This document shows, piece by piece, positions 1 through 4,900 of a DNA stretch of 5,835 bases. Positions within the stretch are counted from its first letter, which is position 1; each line of letters starts with the position of its first letter. Under the pieces are notes generated by a model, which had not been told where the DNA came from, searched no databases, and saw only the letters and a list, made by a program, of their open reading frames with translations. The position numbers were made by a program, and so were the translations under genes. Source of the stretch: Spirochaetaceae bacterium (lineage in GTDB: Bacteria > Spirochaetota > Spirochaetia > Treponematales > Breznakiellaceae); NCBI GenBank assembly GCA_031268255.1, contig JAIRXO010000210.1, positions 1 to 5,835 on the forward strand, in the 5' to 3' direction.

Positions 1-31
1 GCCATTCCTTCGCCAAATCAAGCGCGGTCAT
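1..31 (-). CDS. HEPN-domain protein, HepT-like toxin (partial, N-terminus only)
   Basis: Only the first ten codons are in the window, reading MTALDLAKEW. The start ATG (31-29) lies inside the last codons of the upstream nucleotidyltransferase gene, overlapping it by 14 nt in another frame. It has a good Shine-Dalgarno site (AAAGGAG, 41-47) at 9 nt spacing. The Ala-Lys-Glu-Trp near the N-terminus resembles how many HEPN proteins begin, ahead of the first helix. In MNT/HEPN pairs the HEPN partner is an RNase toxin that is AMPylated and neutralised by its MNT partner. The call rests on this short peptide, the ribosome site, the overlap and the identity of the upstream gene. The catalytic RxxxxxH/N motif would lie outside the window and cannot be checked. 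Confidence 0.6.
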   Translation of the reverse strand, partial: MTALDLAKEW

Positions 32-344
32 AGAGAATAACTCCTTTTTTGGCAATGGTACGCTCAATGGTGGGCAATTTGCTTCTTGCCTCAAAACGGC
101 TTCTATAATTTGCAAGAACATCTACGGCTTTATAATTCGGGTTCTGGGCCAGTCCGCTGTAAATATTCTGCAATACTAATATGGGCTTTTCCGTACCATC
201 TTTAAGAACAACAAAGACATCGTAATCGCTGCCTCCGCCGGGCGTTCCGTAAGCATAGGATCCAAAGAGAATTATGCTTTCGCAGTTTTCCCCGACAGTT
301 TGTAAGATGCTGTCTTTTATTGCAAGAATTTCATCATTTATCAT
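18..344 (-). CDS. mntA: MNT-type minimal nucleotidyltransferase, MntA-like antitoxin
   Basis: A 108-residue protein of the DNA polymerase beta-like nucleotidyltransferase fold. The signature GSx10DxD is exact: Gly-Ser in FGSYAYG, then ten residues, then Asp-Tyr-Asp. A later Asp in the KAVDVLANY segment fits the third metal-binding acid, and the C-terminus (KKGVILYDRA) is typical of the family. Known members transfer AMP to the HEPN RNase encoded beside them and so act as antitoxin; the partner here overlaps the 3' end. I chose ATG 344 because GGGGAGGG (353-360) sits 8 nt upstream. An in-frame TTG at 371 would place that Shine-Dalgarno inside the gene. By eye the gene is clearly richer in A+T than the rest of the window, which fits a horizontally acquired module. 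A stand-alone nucleotidyltransferase is possible if the neighbour is not HEPN. Confidence 0.88.
   Translation of the reverse strand: MINDEILAIKDSILQTVGENCESIILFGSYAYGTPGGGSDYDVFVVLKDGTEKPILVLQNIYSGLAQNPNYKAVDVLANYRSRFEARSKLPTIERTIAKKGVILYDRA
41..47 (-). promoter_or_regulatory. Shine-Dalgarno site of the HEPN gene
   Basis: On the minus strand this reads AAAGGAG, 9 nt before the ATG at 31-29. It lies inside the mntA coding sequence. This site is the main evidence that the overlapping second gene is real. Confidence 0.75.
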
Positions 345-352
345 ATCATCAT

Positions 353-360
353 CCCTCCCC
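353..360 (-). promoter_or_regulatory. Shine-Dalgarno site that sets the mntA start
   Basis: On the minus strand this reads GGGGAGGG, 8 nt before the ATG at 344-342. It decides the start against an in-frame TTG at 371. Confidence 0.75.
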
Positions 361-362
361 AT

Positions 363-392
363 ATCGTACAATCAATCCCCGGCACCCGTCAA
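363..392 (-). promoter_or_regulatory. Candidate sigma-70 promoter of the MNT/HEPN operon
   Basis: On the minus strand, TTGACG (392-387) matches five of six -35 bases. An 18-nt spacer leads to TACGAT (368-363), four of six -10 bases. Transcription would begin near 356, giving a leader of about 12 nt that keeps the AGGG core of the Shine-Dalgarno site. The -10 is weak, so the call is tentative. Confidence 0.4.
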
Positions 393-404
393 CTCGCCCT
401 GCTA

Positions 405-432
405 TTACCAAACGCCCCCATAAAGCTATACT
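405..432 (+). promoter_or_regulatory. Candidate promoter of the radical SAM gene
   Basis: TTACCA (405-410), a 16-nt spacer, and TATACT (427-432), which matches five of six -10 bases. The expected transcription start (about 438-441) coincides with the GTG start codon at 441. No Shine-Dalgarno site is visible, so the mRNA may be leaderless. Confidence 0.4.
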
Positions 433-440
433 GTTTTCCT

Positions 441-1958
441 GTGGCCGATATAGTTCTCGCGACAATCAACGCCAAGTGGATACACCCCTCTCTGGCCCTC
501 CGCCTCCTCAAGGCCAATCTCGGAAGCCTGGCGGACAGGGCTGAAATACTCGAATTCGCGCTCCGTCAGAGCCTCGCCGAAAAAACCGGCCCCATATACG
601 AGCGCGCGCCCCGGATTCTCGCCCTCTCGGTTTCAATCTGGAACCACCTTGCCACCCTCGAACTGCTTGCGTCCCTGAAAACTTCCCCGCCGTCCTTCGA
701 CCCCGTCATCATACTCGGCGGTCCCGAAGCATCCACCATAGCGGCGGACGCCGGGCTGTGCTCCTATGCCGATTACATCATCCGGGGCGAGGGCGAAACA
801 GCTTTCAGAAAGTTATGCGAAAGAATTTTACGGACAGATATCCCTAAAAGGGGGGCGGCCTTTCCTCACCCGCAGCGGGGAACAGATGCTTTTTTCGCGC
901 CGCCCCCCTCCGCGGGAGTCTTGCTTCGCAAGTCTCCCGCTACCCCCCAATCGGGGCCCCGGTTGGCGGCCCCTGTTTTTATCAACGCCCCGCCTGAGGA
1001 CCTTAACTCCCTGGCAAGCGGCTACCGCCTCTACACCGAAGAAGACCTGCGCCGCAAACTCGTCTATGTGGAGGCTTCACGGGGCTGCCCTTTCGGCTGT
1101 GAATTCTGCCTGAGTTCCCTGGACAGAAAGGTCAGGGAATTCCCCCTGGAACCTTTTCTGGCGGAACTTGAGCTTCTCATCAGGCGGGGCGGAAGAACAT
1201 TCAAGTTCCTCGACAGAACATTCAATCTTGATGGAGAACGCGCGGGGCGTATCATGGACTTTTTTCTGGACCGCCTGAAAGAGCCGGAAAACAAGGGCCT
1301 TGTGGTTCACTTCGAAATACTACCCTCCCGTCTTTTGCCGCCACTCCGGGAAAGGATAGCCTGTTTCCCCGAAGGAAGCCTCAGGCTCGAAGCGGGCATA
1401 CAGACCCTTAATCCCCGGACAGCCGCGCTCATAGGCCGCCCCTCAAAACCCGAGGCGGAACTCGAAACCCTGCGCTTCCTGTCCGAAAAAACCCGCGCCC
1501 TTGTCCATGCGGACCTCATTGCCGGCCTTCCCGGAGAGGACCTCGCCTCCTTTGCCGAAGGCTTTGACCGGCTCTGGGCAGTGCGGCCCGCGGAAATTCA
1601 ACTTGGTATACTCAAATGCCTCCCCGGAACACCCCTTTCCCGTCACAATGAGGCCTGGGGCATGAAGTACGCGGCACAGCCGCCCTACGAAGTGCTGGAA
1701 ACCTCAGTCCTGCCCAAAGATGACCTGGACCGCGTCAAAAATTTTGCCCGCTTCTGGGAAATTATCGTCAACCGGGGCAAATTCAACACCCTGCTCCCGG
1801 AACTGCTGCCGCCCGGGCAGGGAGCCTTTGGCCGCTTTATGGAAATTTCCGCCGCCCTCCTTTCGCGCTTCGGCAAAAACTGGGGCATTGACCGCGGGGA
1901 CCTCCAGGAAGCCCTCGATGATTTTGCGTTGGCCTACCCAAAAAGACCTTCCAGATAG
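441..1958 (+). CDS. B12-binding-type radical SAM protein, DUF4080-like
   Basis: A 505-residue cytosolic protein. Residues 1-125 form a Rossmann-like cobalamin-binding-type domain (DIVLATINAKWIHPSLALR at the start, ILGGPEAS near 91-98, RGEGE near 115-119). It lacks the DxHxxG histidine motif, so any B12 would bind without the usual lower His ligand, or not at all. Residues 207-410 form the radical SAM barrel: Cys216, Cys220 and Cys223 in GCPFGCEFC (CxxxCxxC) would bind the 4Fe-4S cluster that cleaves S-adenosylmethionine. The C-terminal segment (about 430-500) fits the DUF4080 region common in this family. The substrate is unknown. The start is GTG, with no Shine-Dalgarno; the N-terminal motif directly after it matches family starts. 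Residues about 134-180 are Pro/Arg/Ala-rich and encoded by a palindrome cluster, replacing the normal linker. The 3' end overlaps the convergent MTHFR-like gene by 25 nt. Confidence 0.9.
   Translation: MADIVLATINAKWIHPSLALRLLKANLGSLADRAEILEFALRQSLAEKTGPIYERAPRILALSVSIWNHLATLELLASLKTSPPSFDPVIILGGPEASTIAADAGLCSYADYIIRGEGETAFRKLCERILRTDIPKRGAAFPHPQRGTDAFFAPPPSAGVLLRKSPATPQSGPRLAAPVFINAPPEDLNSLASGYRLYTEEDLRRKLVYVEASRGCPFGCEFCLSSLDRKVREFPLEPFLAELELLIRRGGRTFKFLDRTFNLDGERAGRIMDFFLDRLKEPENKGLVVHFEILPSRLLPPLRERIACFPEGSLRLEAGIQTLNPRTAALIGRPSKPEAELETLRFLSEKTRALVHADLIAGLPGEDLASFAEGFDRLWAVRPAEIQLGILKCLPGTPLSRHNEAWGMKYAAQPPYEVLETSVLPKDDLDRVKNFARFWEIIVNRGKFNTLLPELLPPGQGAFGRFMEISAALLSRFGKNWGIDRGDLQEALDDFALAYPKRPSR
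849..966. repeat. Cluster of palindromes, possible inserted repeat element, in frame in the radical SAM gene
   Basis: Three inverted repeats lie in a row. First, an exact 11-bp pair (849-859 AGGGGGGCGGC with 899-909), whose loop holds a small CCCGC-A-GCGGG palindrome (869-879). Second, a hairpin with arms 912-924 and 928-940 (GCGGGAG, T/T mismatch, CTTGC, loop TTC). Third, a 20-bp palindrome at 947-966 centred on CGGGGCCCCG (952-961), with one T-G pair. The stretch stays open in the reading frame and encodes low-complexity residues. It resembles small palindromic elements that insert into genes in frame, such as those described in Rickettsia, but I cannot show a second copy here. Confidence 0.6.
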
Positions 1959-2701
1959 GTCTTGAGTTCTACCTTGATGGGCATAAGGTACAAATGAAAA
2001 TCATGGCCTCCGCAAAAATCCATAACGGCCTTTCCGTATGCGATGTTCCAGGCGAGGTCCGCGCGGAACTGCCTGGGAAACACCGCCCTGTTCCGTGATT
2101 CCCAGTAGCGCCTGTTGGACTCGGTCAGCACCGGGGCGGTCCCCCAGAATACCCGCCGGCCTTCAAGATATTCCGCGTAGATTTCAAGAAGCCGCAGGTC
2201 AAAAAAAGGCTGGCTCATAAAACCGGAAGCCCCGGCGTCCTCTTTCTCCCTGAGGTAGTCAAGCTCATAGCGTATATTGGTCCTGTAGGGATCAAAGGCG
2301 GCGTAGATTTCAATATGGGGGAATTCCCTTTTGAGTTTTTTGATGAAAGGAACAGTCCCCGCCCCGCGGTCAATGCCGCCCTGATAAAAGTCGCCTGTCT
2401 CCGAAGGAGGGTCCCCGGCTATGACCAGGACCTGCTGTATGCCGCACTCCCGGAACAATTCCCCGTGGGGGAAAGGAGTTTCGGGCGGAAAATCCCTGGC
2501 CCTCAGATGGGGAATAAACCCGAAACTCCGCGCCGCGCCGCCACCCGCGCCCAGCATGGAGCAGGCTTCCCAGGAACGTATGGGAAAGCGGGTAAGGTCA
2601 GGCACATTGATATATCCGATTTCGGGAAAACAGGCGGCGCTGCGCGCACCGGCCTCAAGAACCTCGCGGCTGCGGGGTACAAGCTCAAGGGAAACTTCCA
2701 T
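1934..2701 (-). CDS. Methylenetetrahydrofolate reductase-like protein (MetF fold)
   Basis: A 255-residue protein with the landmarks of the FAD-dependent MTHFR TIM barrel. Glu6 in SLELVPRS matches the catalytic Glu of the MetF SFEFFPP strand. Asp97 in VIAGDPP matches the conserved Asp near the flavin. YAAFDPYR (133-140) and GASGFMSQPFFD (157-168) match the later strands, and LMPIKVELK lies near the C-terminus. MetF reduces 5,10-methylene- to 5,10-methyl-tetrahydrofolate for methionine synthesis or the Wood-Ljungdahl pathway. The protein is about 40 residues shorter than E. coli MetF and the segment at 45-70 is unlike it, so it may be a divergent subfamily with another role. ATG 2701 has CGGAG (2707-2711) 5 nt upstream. 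The gene starts 10 nt after the thioesterase stop, indicating one operon. The stop overlaps the radical SAM gene. Confidence 0.8.
   Translation of the reverse strand: MEVSLELVPRSREVLEAGARSAACFPEIGYINVPDLTRFPIRSWEACSMLGAGGGAARSFGFIPHLRARDFPPETPFPHGELFRECGIQQVLVIAGDPPSETGDFYQGGIDRGAGTVPFIKKLKREFPHIEIYAAFDPYRTNIRYELDYLREKEDAGASGFMSQPFFDLRLLEIYAEYLEGRRVFWGTAPVLTESNRRYWESRNRAVFPRQFRADLAWNIAYGKAVMDFCGGHDFHLYLMPIKVELKTYLEGLFG
1943..1963 (-). terminator. Weak hairpin at the convergent gene ends, possible terminator
   Basis: AAGACCT (1943-1949) and AGGTCTT (1957-1963) form a perfect 7-bp stem with a 7-nt loop, lying across the overlapping 3' ends of the two convergent genes. On the minus strand the stem runs into a short T-run (about five T including the stem end). 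On the plus strand no T-run follows. Termination exactly here would cut the minus-strand message before its stop codon (1936-1934), so the role is doubtful. Confidence 0.25.
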
Positions 2702-2706
2702 AATAA

Positions 2707-2711
2707 CTCCG
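2707..2711 (-). promoter_or_regulatory. Shine-Dalgarno site of the MTHFR-like gene
   Basis: On the minus strand this reads CGGAG, 5 nt before ATG 2701-2699 and directly after the thioesterase stop codon (2714-2712). This fits translation of both genes from one message. Confidence 0.6.
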
Positions 2712-3479
2712 TCAGGCGCTAAAGGCTGCCGTAATGCCTGCCCTGAAAGCCACCTGGTCTGTCCCGGCCTTACGGCCTTCTACAATAAGTGGCTGGCTGC
2801 CAGATGTCCACAGCTCAATGGTTTCGCCGGGCAGCACTTCCGATGTGTAGTTAATATCCAGGCGGAGATGCTCCGCGCCGTACAAACGCCCAGGATCAAG
2901 GGCGTCTTCTATCCATTCAATATATCTGGCGTTGTTTACATGCCCGTTCATGTCTATGTCCGAATAGGCCGCCCGGCGCTCCGCCGCCCTGACAGCCTGA
3001 GAAGCGGACCCGTCTCCTGAGGATACTTCCCTCAGGGCGGGGACCGCGCCCGCGCCGTCAGGCAGGGCGTCGCGGCCTTCGTTTCGGGGCATGTTTTCGA
3101 CCAGGGCCTCGGGGCGGAGAGGCCGCCTGGTTTTACTTTCAACAATAATCCACCCGCTCCTGCCCCGGACCACGGACTTTCCCTCTTTGTCCGCAAGTTC
3201 ATAATCCCTTATAGCAAAAAGTTTCGCCGTGCCCCTGGGCCAGGTACGCATAACAAGCTCCTCGTTCCATTCGGGCCGCCTTTCCATAAATACCGACATG
3301 CGTGACAGAACCCAGATATGTCCCGCTCTTTCAAACTCATCCCTGCCCACGCCAAGGTCTTCGGCGTGGTTATTCGCCGCGTCCTGAAAAAAGTCAAACG
3401 CCGTTGACAACTTCATCCTGTTGGTTTTGTCCACCCCGCTGAAAGGGACAGTTATGGATTCCTGTAGTATCGCAAGCAT
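2712..3479 (-). CDS. Acyl-ACP thioesterase (FatA/FatB family)
   Basis: A 255-residue double hot-dog protein that should hydrolyse acyl-acyl carrier protein to free fatty acid in the cytosol. The N-terminal hot-dog covers about residues 5-125 (VPFSGVDKTNRMKLS, then FFQDAANNHAEDLGVG). The C-terminal one begins at SDIDMNGHVNNARYIEW (173-189), the family's hallmark, giving candidate catalytic Asp176, Asn178 and His180, with Glu214 in YTSEVLPGE matching the plant catalytic Glu. The linker (about 128-170) is rich in Ala, Gly and Asp. The length is normal for bacterial members. I chose ATG 3479, which starts a normal family N-terminus but has no Shine-Dalgarno. An alternative in-frame TTG at 3515 has AAGGGG at a usable distance and would add 12 residues, but would lie within the candidate -35. 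No other fatty acid gene is in view. Confidence 0.88.
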   Translation of the reverse strand: MLAILQESITVPFSGVDKTNRMKLSTAFDFFQDAANNHAEDLGVGRDEFERAGHIWVLSRMSVFMERRPEWNEELVMRTWPRGTAKLFAIRDYELADKEGKSVVRGRSGWIIVESKTRRPLRPEALVENMPRNEGRDALPDGAGAVPALREVSSGDGSASQAVRAAERRAAYSDIDMNGHVNNARYIEWIEDALDPGRLYGAEHLRLDINYTSEVLPGETIELWTSGSQPLIVEGRKAGTDQVAFRAGITAAFSA

Positions 3480-3486
3480 GGTTTTT

Positions 3487-3515
3487 AGGATACCATAGAC
3501 CGGGAGGCATAGCAA
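3487..3515 (-). promoter_or_regulatory. Candidate promoter of the thioesterase/MTHFR-like operon
   Basis: On the minus strand, TTGCTA (3515-3510), a 17-nt spacer and TATCCT (3492-3487), each matching four of six consensus bases. Only 7 nt separate the -10 from ATG 3479, so transcription would start at or next to the start codon and the message would be leaderless. If the TTG at 3515 is the true start, this promoter call is wrong. Confidence 0.35.
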
Positions 3516-3524
3516 TGCGGCCCC

Positions 3525-3553
3525 TTGACTATTCCGCCGGTTCCGGGTATGAT
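3525..3553 (+). promoter_or_regulatory. Sigma-70 promoter of the rfu operon
   Basis: TTGACT (3525-3530, five of six), an ideal 17-nt spacer, and TATGAT (3548-3553, five of six). Transcription should start near 3559-3561, immediately before helix P1 of the FMN riboswitch at 3565. Its position leaves almost no unused leader. Confidence 0.85.
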
Positions 3554-3564
3554 GACACTTAGAA

Positions 3565-3712
3565 GATTTTCAGGGTCGGGTGAAATCCCGGGACGCGAGT
3601 CCCGGTATCATTCCCTACCGGCGGTAAAGCCCGCGAATCCCGGGGTTATGGCCCCGTGGATTGAACCGGTGAGATTCCGGTGCCGACGGTACAGTCCGGA
3701 CGGAAGAAAATC
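3565..3712 (+). ncRNA. FMN riboswitch (RFN element) aptamer
   Basis: The conserved blocks occur in order: TTTTCAGGGTC, GGGTGAAATCCC (3578-3589), ACCGGCGGTAAAGCCCGCGA (3617-3636), CCGGTGAGATTCCGG (3666-3680), TGCCGACGGTACAGTCCGGA (3681-3700) and GGAAGAAAA. P1 closes with seven perfect pairs, GATTTTC (3565-3571) with GAAAATC (3706-3712). The RNA senses flavin mononucleotide and switches off riboflavin synthesis or uptake genes. Here it lies ahead of a riboflavin importer, with a terminator between, so FMN should cause early termination. The aptamer carries an extra 26 nt (3590-3615) between P2 and P3, holding a GGGAC-GCGA-GTCCC hairpin with a GNRA loop. Confidence 0.97.
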
Positions 3713-3720
3713 GTGTCCGT

Positions 3721-3747
3721 GGATTCGGATTTTCGGATTCGGATTTT
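3721..3747 (+). repeat. 13-nt direct repeat in the riboswitch expression platform
   Basis: GGATTCGGATTTT occurs at 3721-3733 and again at 3735-3747, a period of 14. The first copy, read with the next base, contains GATTTTC (3728-3734), identical to the 5' strand of P1 (3565-3571), and so can compete for the P1 3' strand. The second copy (GATTTTT, 3742-3748) can do so with one G-U pair. Confidence 0.8.
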
Positions 3748-3770
3748 TAGGCACTGATTCCAAAAATTTT

Positions 3771-3821
3771 GCCCTGGATTCCAGCCGCGTAAGCGGTGCT
3801 GGTATTGCCGGGGCTTTTTTT
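3771..3821 (+). terminator. Intrinsic terminator of the riboswitch
   Basis: The outer stem pairs GCCCTGG (3771-3777) with CCGGGGC (3808-3814), seven pairs with one G-U. The inner stem pairs CCAGC (3781-3785) with GCTGG (3798-3802), then CGC with GCG, capped by a GTAA tetraloop (3789-3792). Seven T follow (3815-3821). This is a textbook terminator placed between aptamer and rfuA, which supports control by transcription attenuation. Confidence 0.9.
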
Positions 3822-3843
3822 ATGCCCCGGATCAGCGGGGAGG
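3808..3843 (+). promoter_or_regulatory. rfuA Shine-Dalgarno with two competing hairpins
   Basis: GGGGAGG (3837-3843) lies 4 nt before ATG 3848. CCCCG (3825-3829) can pair with CGGGG (3836-3840) and hide it. Alternatively GCCCCGG (3824-3830) can pair with CCGGGGC (3808-3814), the 3' arm of the terminator, which leaves the site open. The two hairpins exclude each other, and the second also excludes the terminator. The pairings are seen in the sequence; their regulatory role is inferred. Confidence 0.55.
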
Positions 3844-3847
3844 TCCT

Positions 3848-4900
3848 ATGCGGAGACTGATTCACACAACACGGCTGCCGGAGTGGGCTCTGGCTGTCAC
3901 CCTCATGCTGCTGGTTCCTGTTATATTTTCAGGATGCGGCAAGCGTAACGATGCCGGGCCGGCATCGCGGGTTTCCATAGCGGTTTTTGTTCCCGGTGTC
4001 ATGTCGGGGAGCCCTATTTACGAAATGCTGGCCCAGGGTGTCCAAAGGGCGGGTTCCGAGTACCCCCAGGCGGAGGTACAGGTTGTCGAAGCCGGATACA
4101 ACCAGGCTGAATGGGAACCAAAACTTACCGCCCTGGCCGCGGCAAAAAGCTATGACCTCATCGTGTCATCCAATCCCTCCCTGCCCGCCCTGGCCCAGGC
4201 GGTCTCGGCAAAATTTCCCGAACAAAAATTCCTTCTTCTTGATGGTGAAATTTCCGGCAATCCCGCCATATATACCATGCGCTATAACCAGCGGGAACAA
4301 GCCTATATCGCGGGCCATATCGCCGCGCTGATAGCCCAGGAAGGAAAAACTCCCATCGGGGTCAGCAAAAAAATCGGCCTCATCGCGGGTCAGGAATATC
4401 CTGCCATGAACACCATCATGCTCCCCGCGTATGGGGAAGCGGCCCGGACCATCGATCCGGCTTTTAAGGTTGATTTCCGCGTGGTGGGAAACTGGTTTGA
4501 CGCGGGCAGGGGAGCGGAGCTTGCCCTTGACATGATACGGAGCGGGTCGGCGGTAATACTCTGCGTGGCAGGCGGCGCCAACGAAGGCGTGGTACAGGCC
4601 GCTTCGGAGACAGGGGCCAAGGTCATTTGGTTTGATACCAACGGTTACGGCATACGTCCCGGAACCGTAGCCGGCTCAGCCATACTCCGCCAGGACCTGG
4701 CGGCATACGAGCAGACCAAACGTTTTCTTGACGGCACGCTTCCTTTCGGCACAGCCGAAGTCGTGGGCATTAAAGACGGGTATGTTGATTTTATCGAAGA
4801 TGACCAGAACTATATCGCGGCGGTAAGTTCCGAAGTCAGGGCAAAACAGGCCGAGCTTTTGCGGCGAATCCGCACCGGAGAACTTGTTCTTGGGAATTGA
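3848..4900 (+). CDS. rfuA: Riboflavin-binding lipoprotein, BMP family (RfuA-like)
   Basis: A 350-residue substrate-binding protein. The N-terminus has basic residues, a hydrophobic stretch (13-27) and a relaxed spirochaetal lipobox ending at Cys30 (FSGC), so it should be lipid-anchored in the membrane facing the periplasm. The rest is a Bmp/PnrA-like two-lobe fold: AVFVPGVMSGSPIYEMLAQG, YDLIVSSNP, then KIGLIAGQEYP, NWFDAGRGAELALDMI, VIWFDTNGYG and AILRQDL in the second lobe. Most family members bind nucleosides. The FMN riboswitch upstream and the match to the Treponema RfuA arrangement point to riboflavin instead. GGGGAGG (3837-3843) precedes the ATG by 4 nt. The last 11 nt overlap the ATPase gene. 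Ligand identity is inferred from the riboswitch and context rather than from binding residues, which I did not assign. Confidence 0.9.
   Translation: MRRLIHTTRLPEWALAVTLMLLVPVIFSGCGKRNDAGPASRVSIAVFVPGVMSGSPIYEMLAQGVQRAGSEYPQAEVQVVEAGYNQAEWEPKLTALAAAKSYDLIVSSNPSLPALAQAVSAKFPEQKFLLLDGEISGNPAIYTMRYNQREQAYIAGHIAALIAQEGKTPIGVSKKIGLIAGQEYPAMNTIMLPAYGEAARTIDPAFKVDFRVVGNWFDAGRGAELALDMIRSGSAVILCVAGGANEGVVQAASETGAKVIWFDTNGYGIRPGTVAGSAILRQDLAAYEQTKRFLDGTLPFGTAEVVGIKDGYVDFIEDDQNYIAAVSSEVRAKQAELLRRIRTGELVLGN

Noticed and set aside
345..371. Upstream TTG start extending mntA by nine residues
   Set aside because: The extension would contain the strong Shine-Dalgarno GGGGAGGG, and the extra residues (YDMGRDDD) are its accidental translation. 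ATG 344 has ideal spacing.
2421..3020. Open frame of 199 codons on the plus strand
   Set aside because: Runs antisense across both the MTHFR-like gene and the thioesterase, with low-complexity composition and no recognisable motif.
3016..3036. 7-bp inverted repeat CCTGAGG/CCTCAGG in the thioesterase linker
   Set aside because: Isolated, small, inside a coding region between the two hot-dog domains, with no T-run or partner structure. Likely chance in GC-rich sequence.
3525..3860. Open frame of 111 codons through the leader region
   Set aside because: It covers the promoter, the FMN aptamer and the terminator. The sequence is explained by RNA structure, not coding.
3608..3865. Open frame of 85 codons on the minus strand opposite the riboswitch
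   Set aside because: Antisense to the aptamer and terminator, with no recognisable protein features and no convincing ribosome site.
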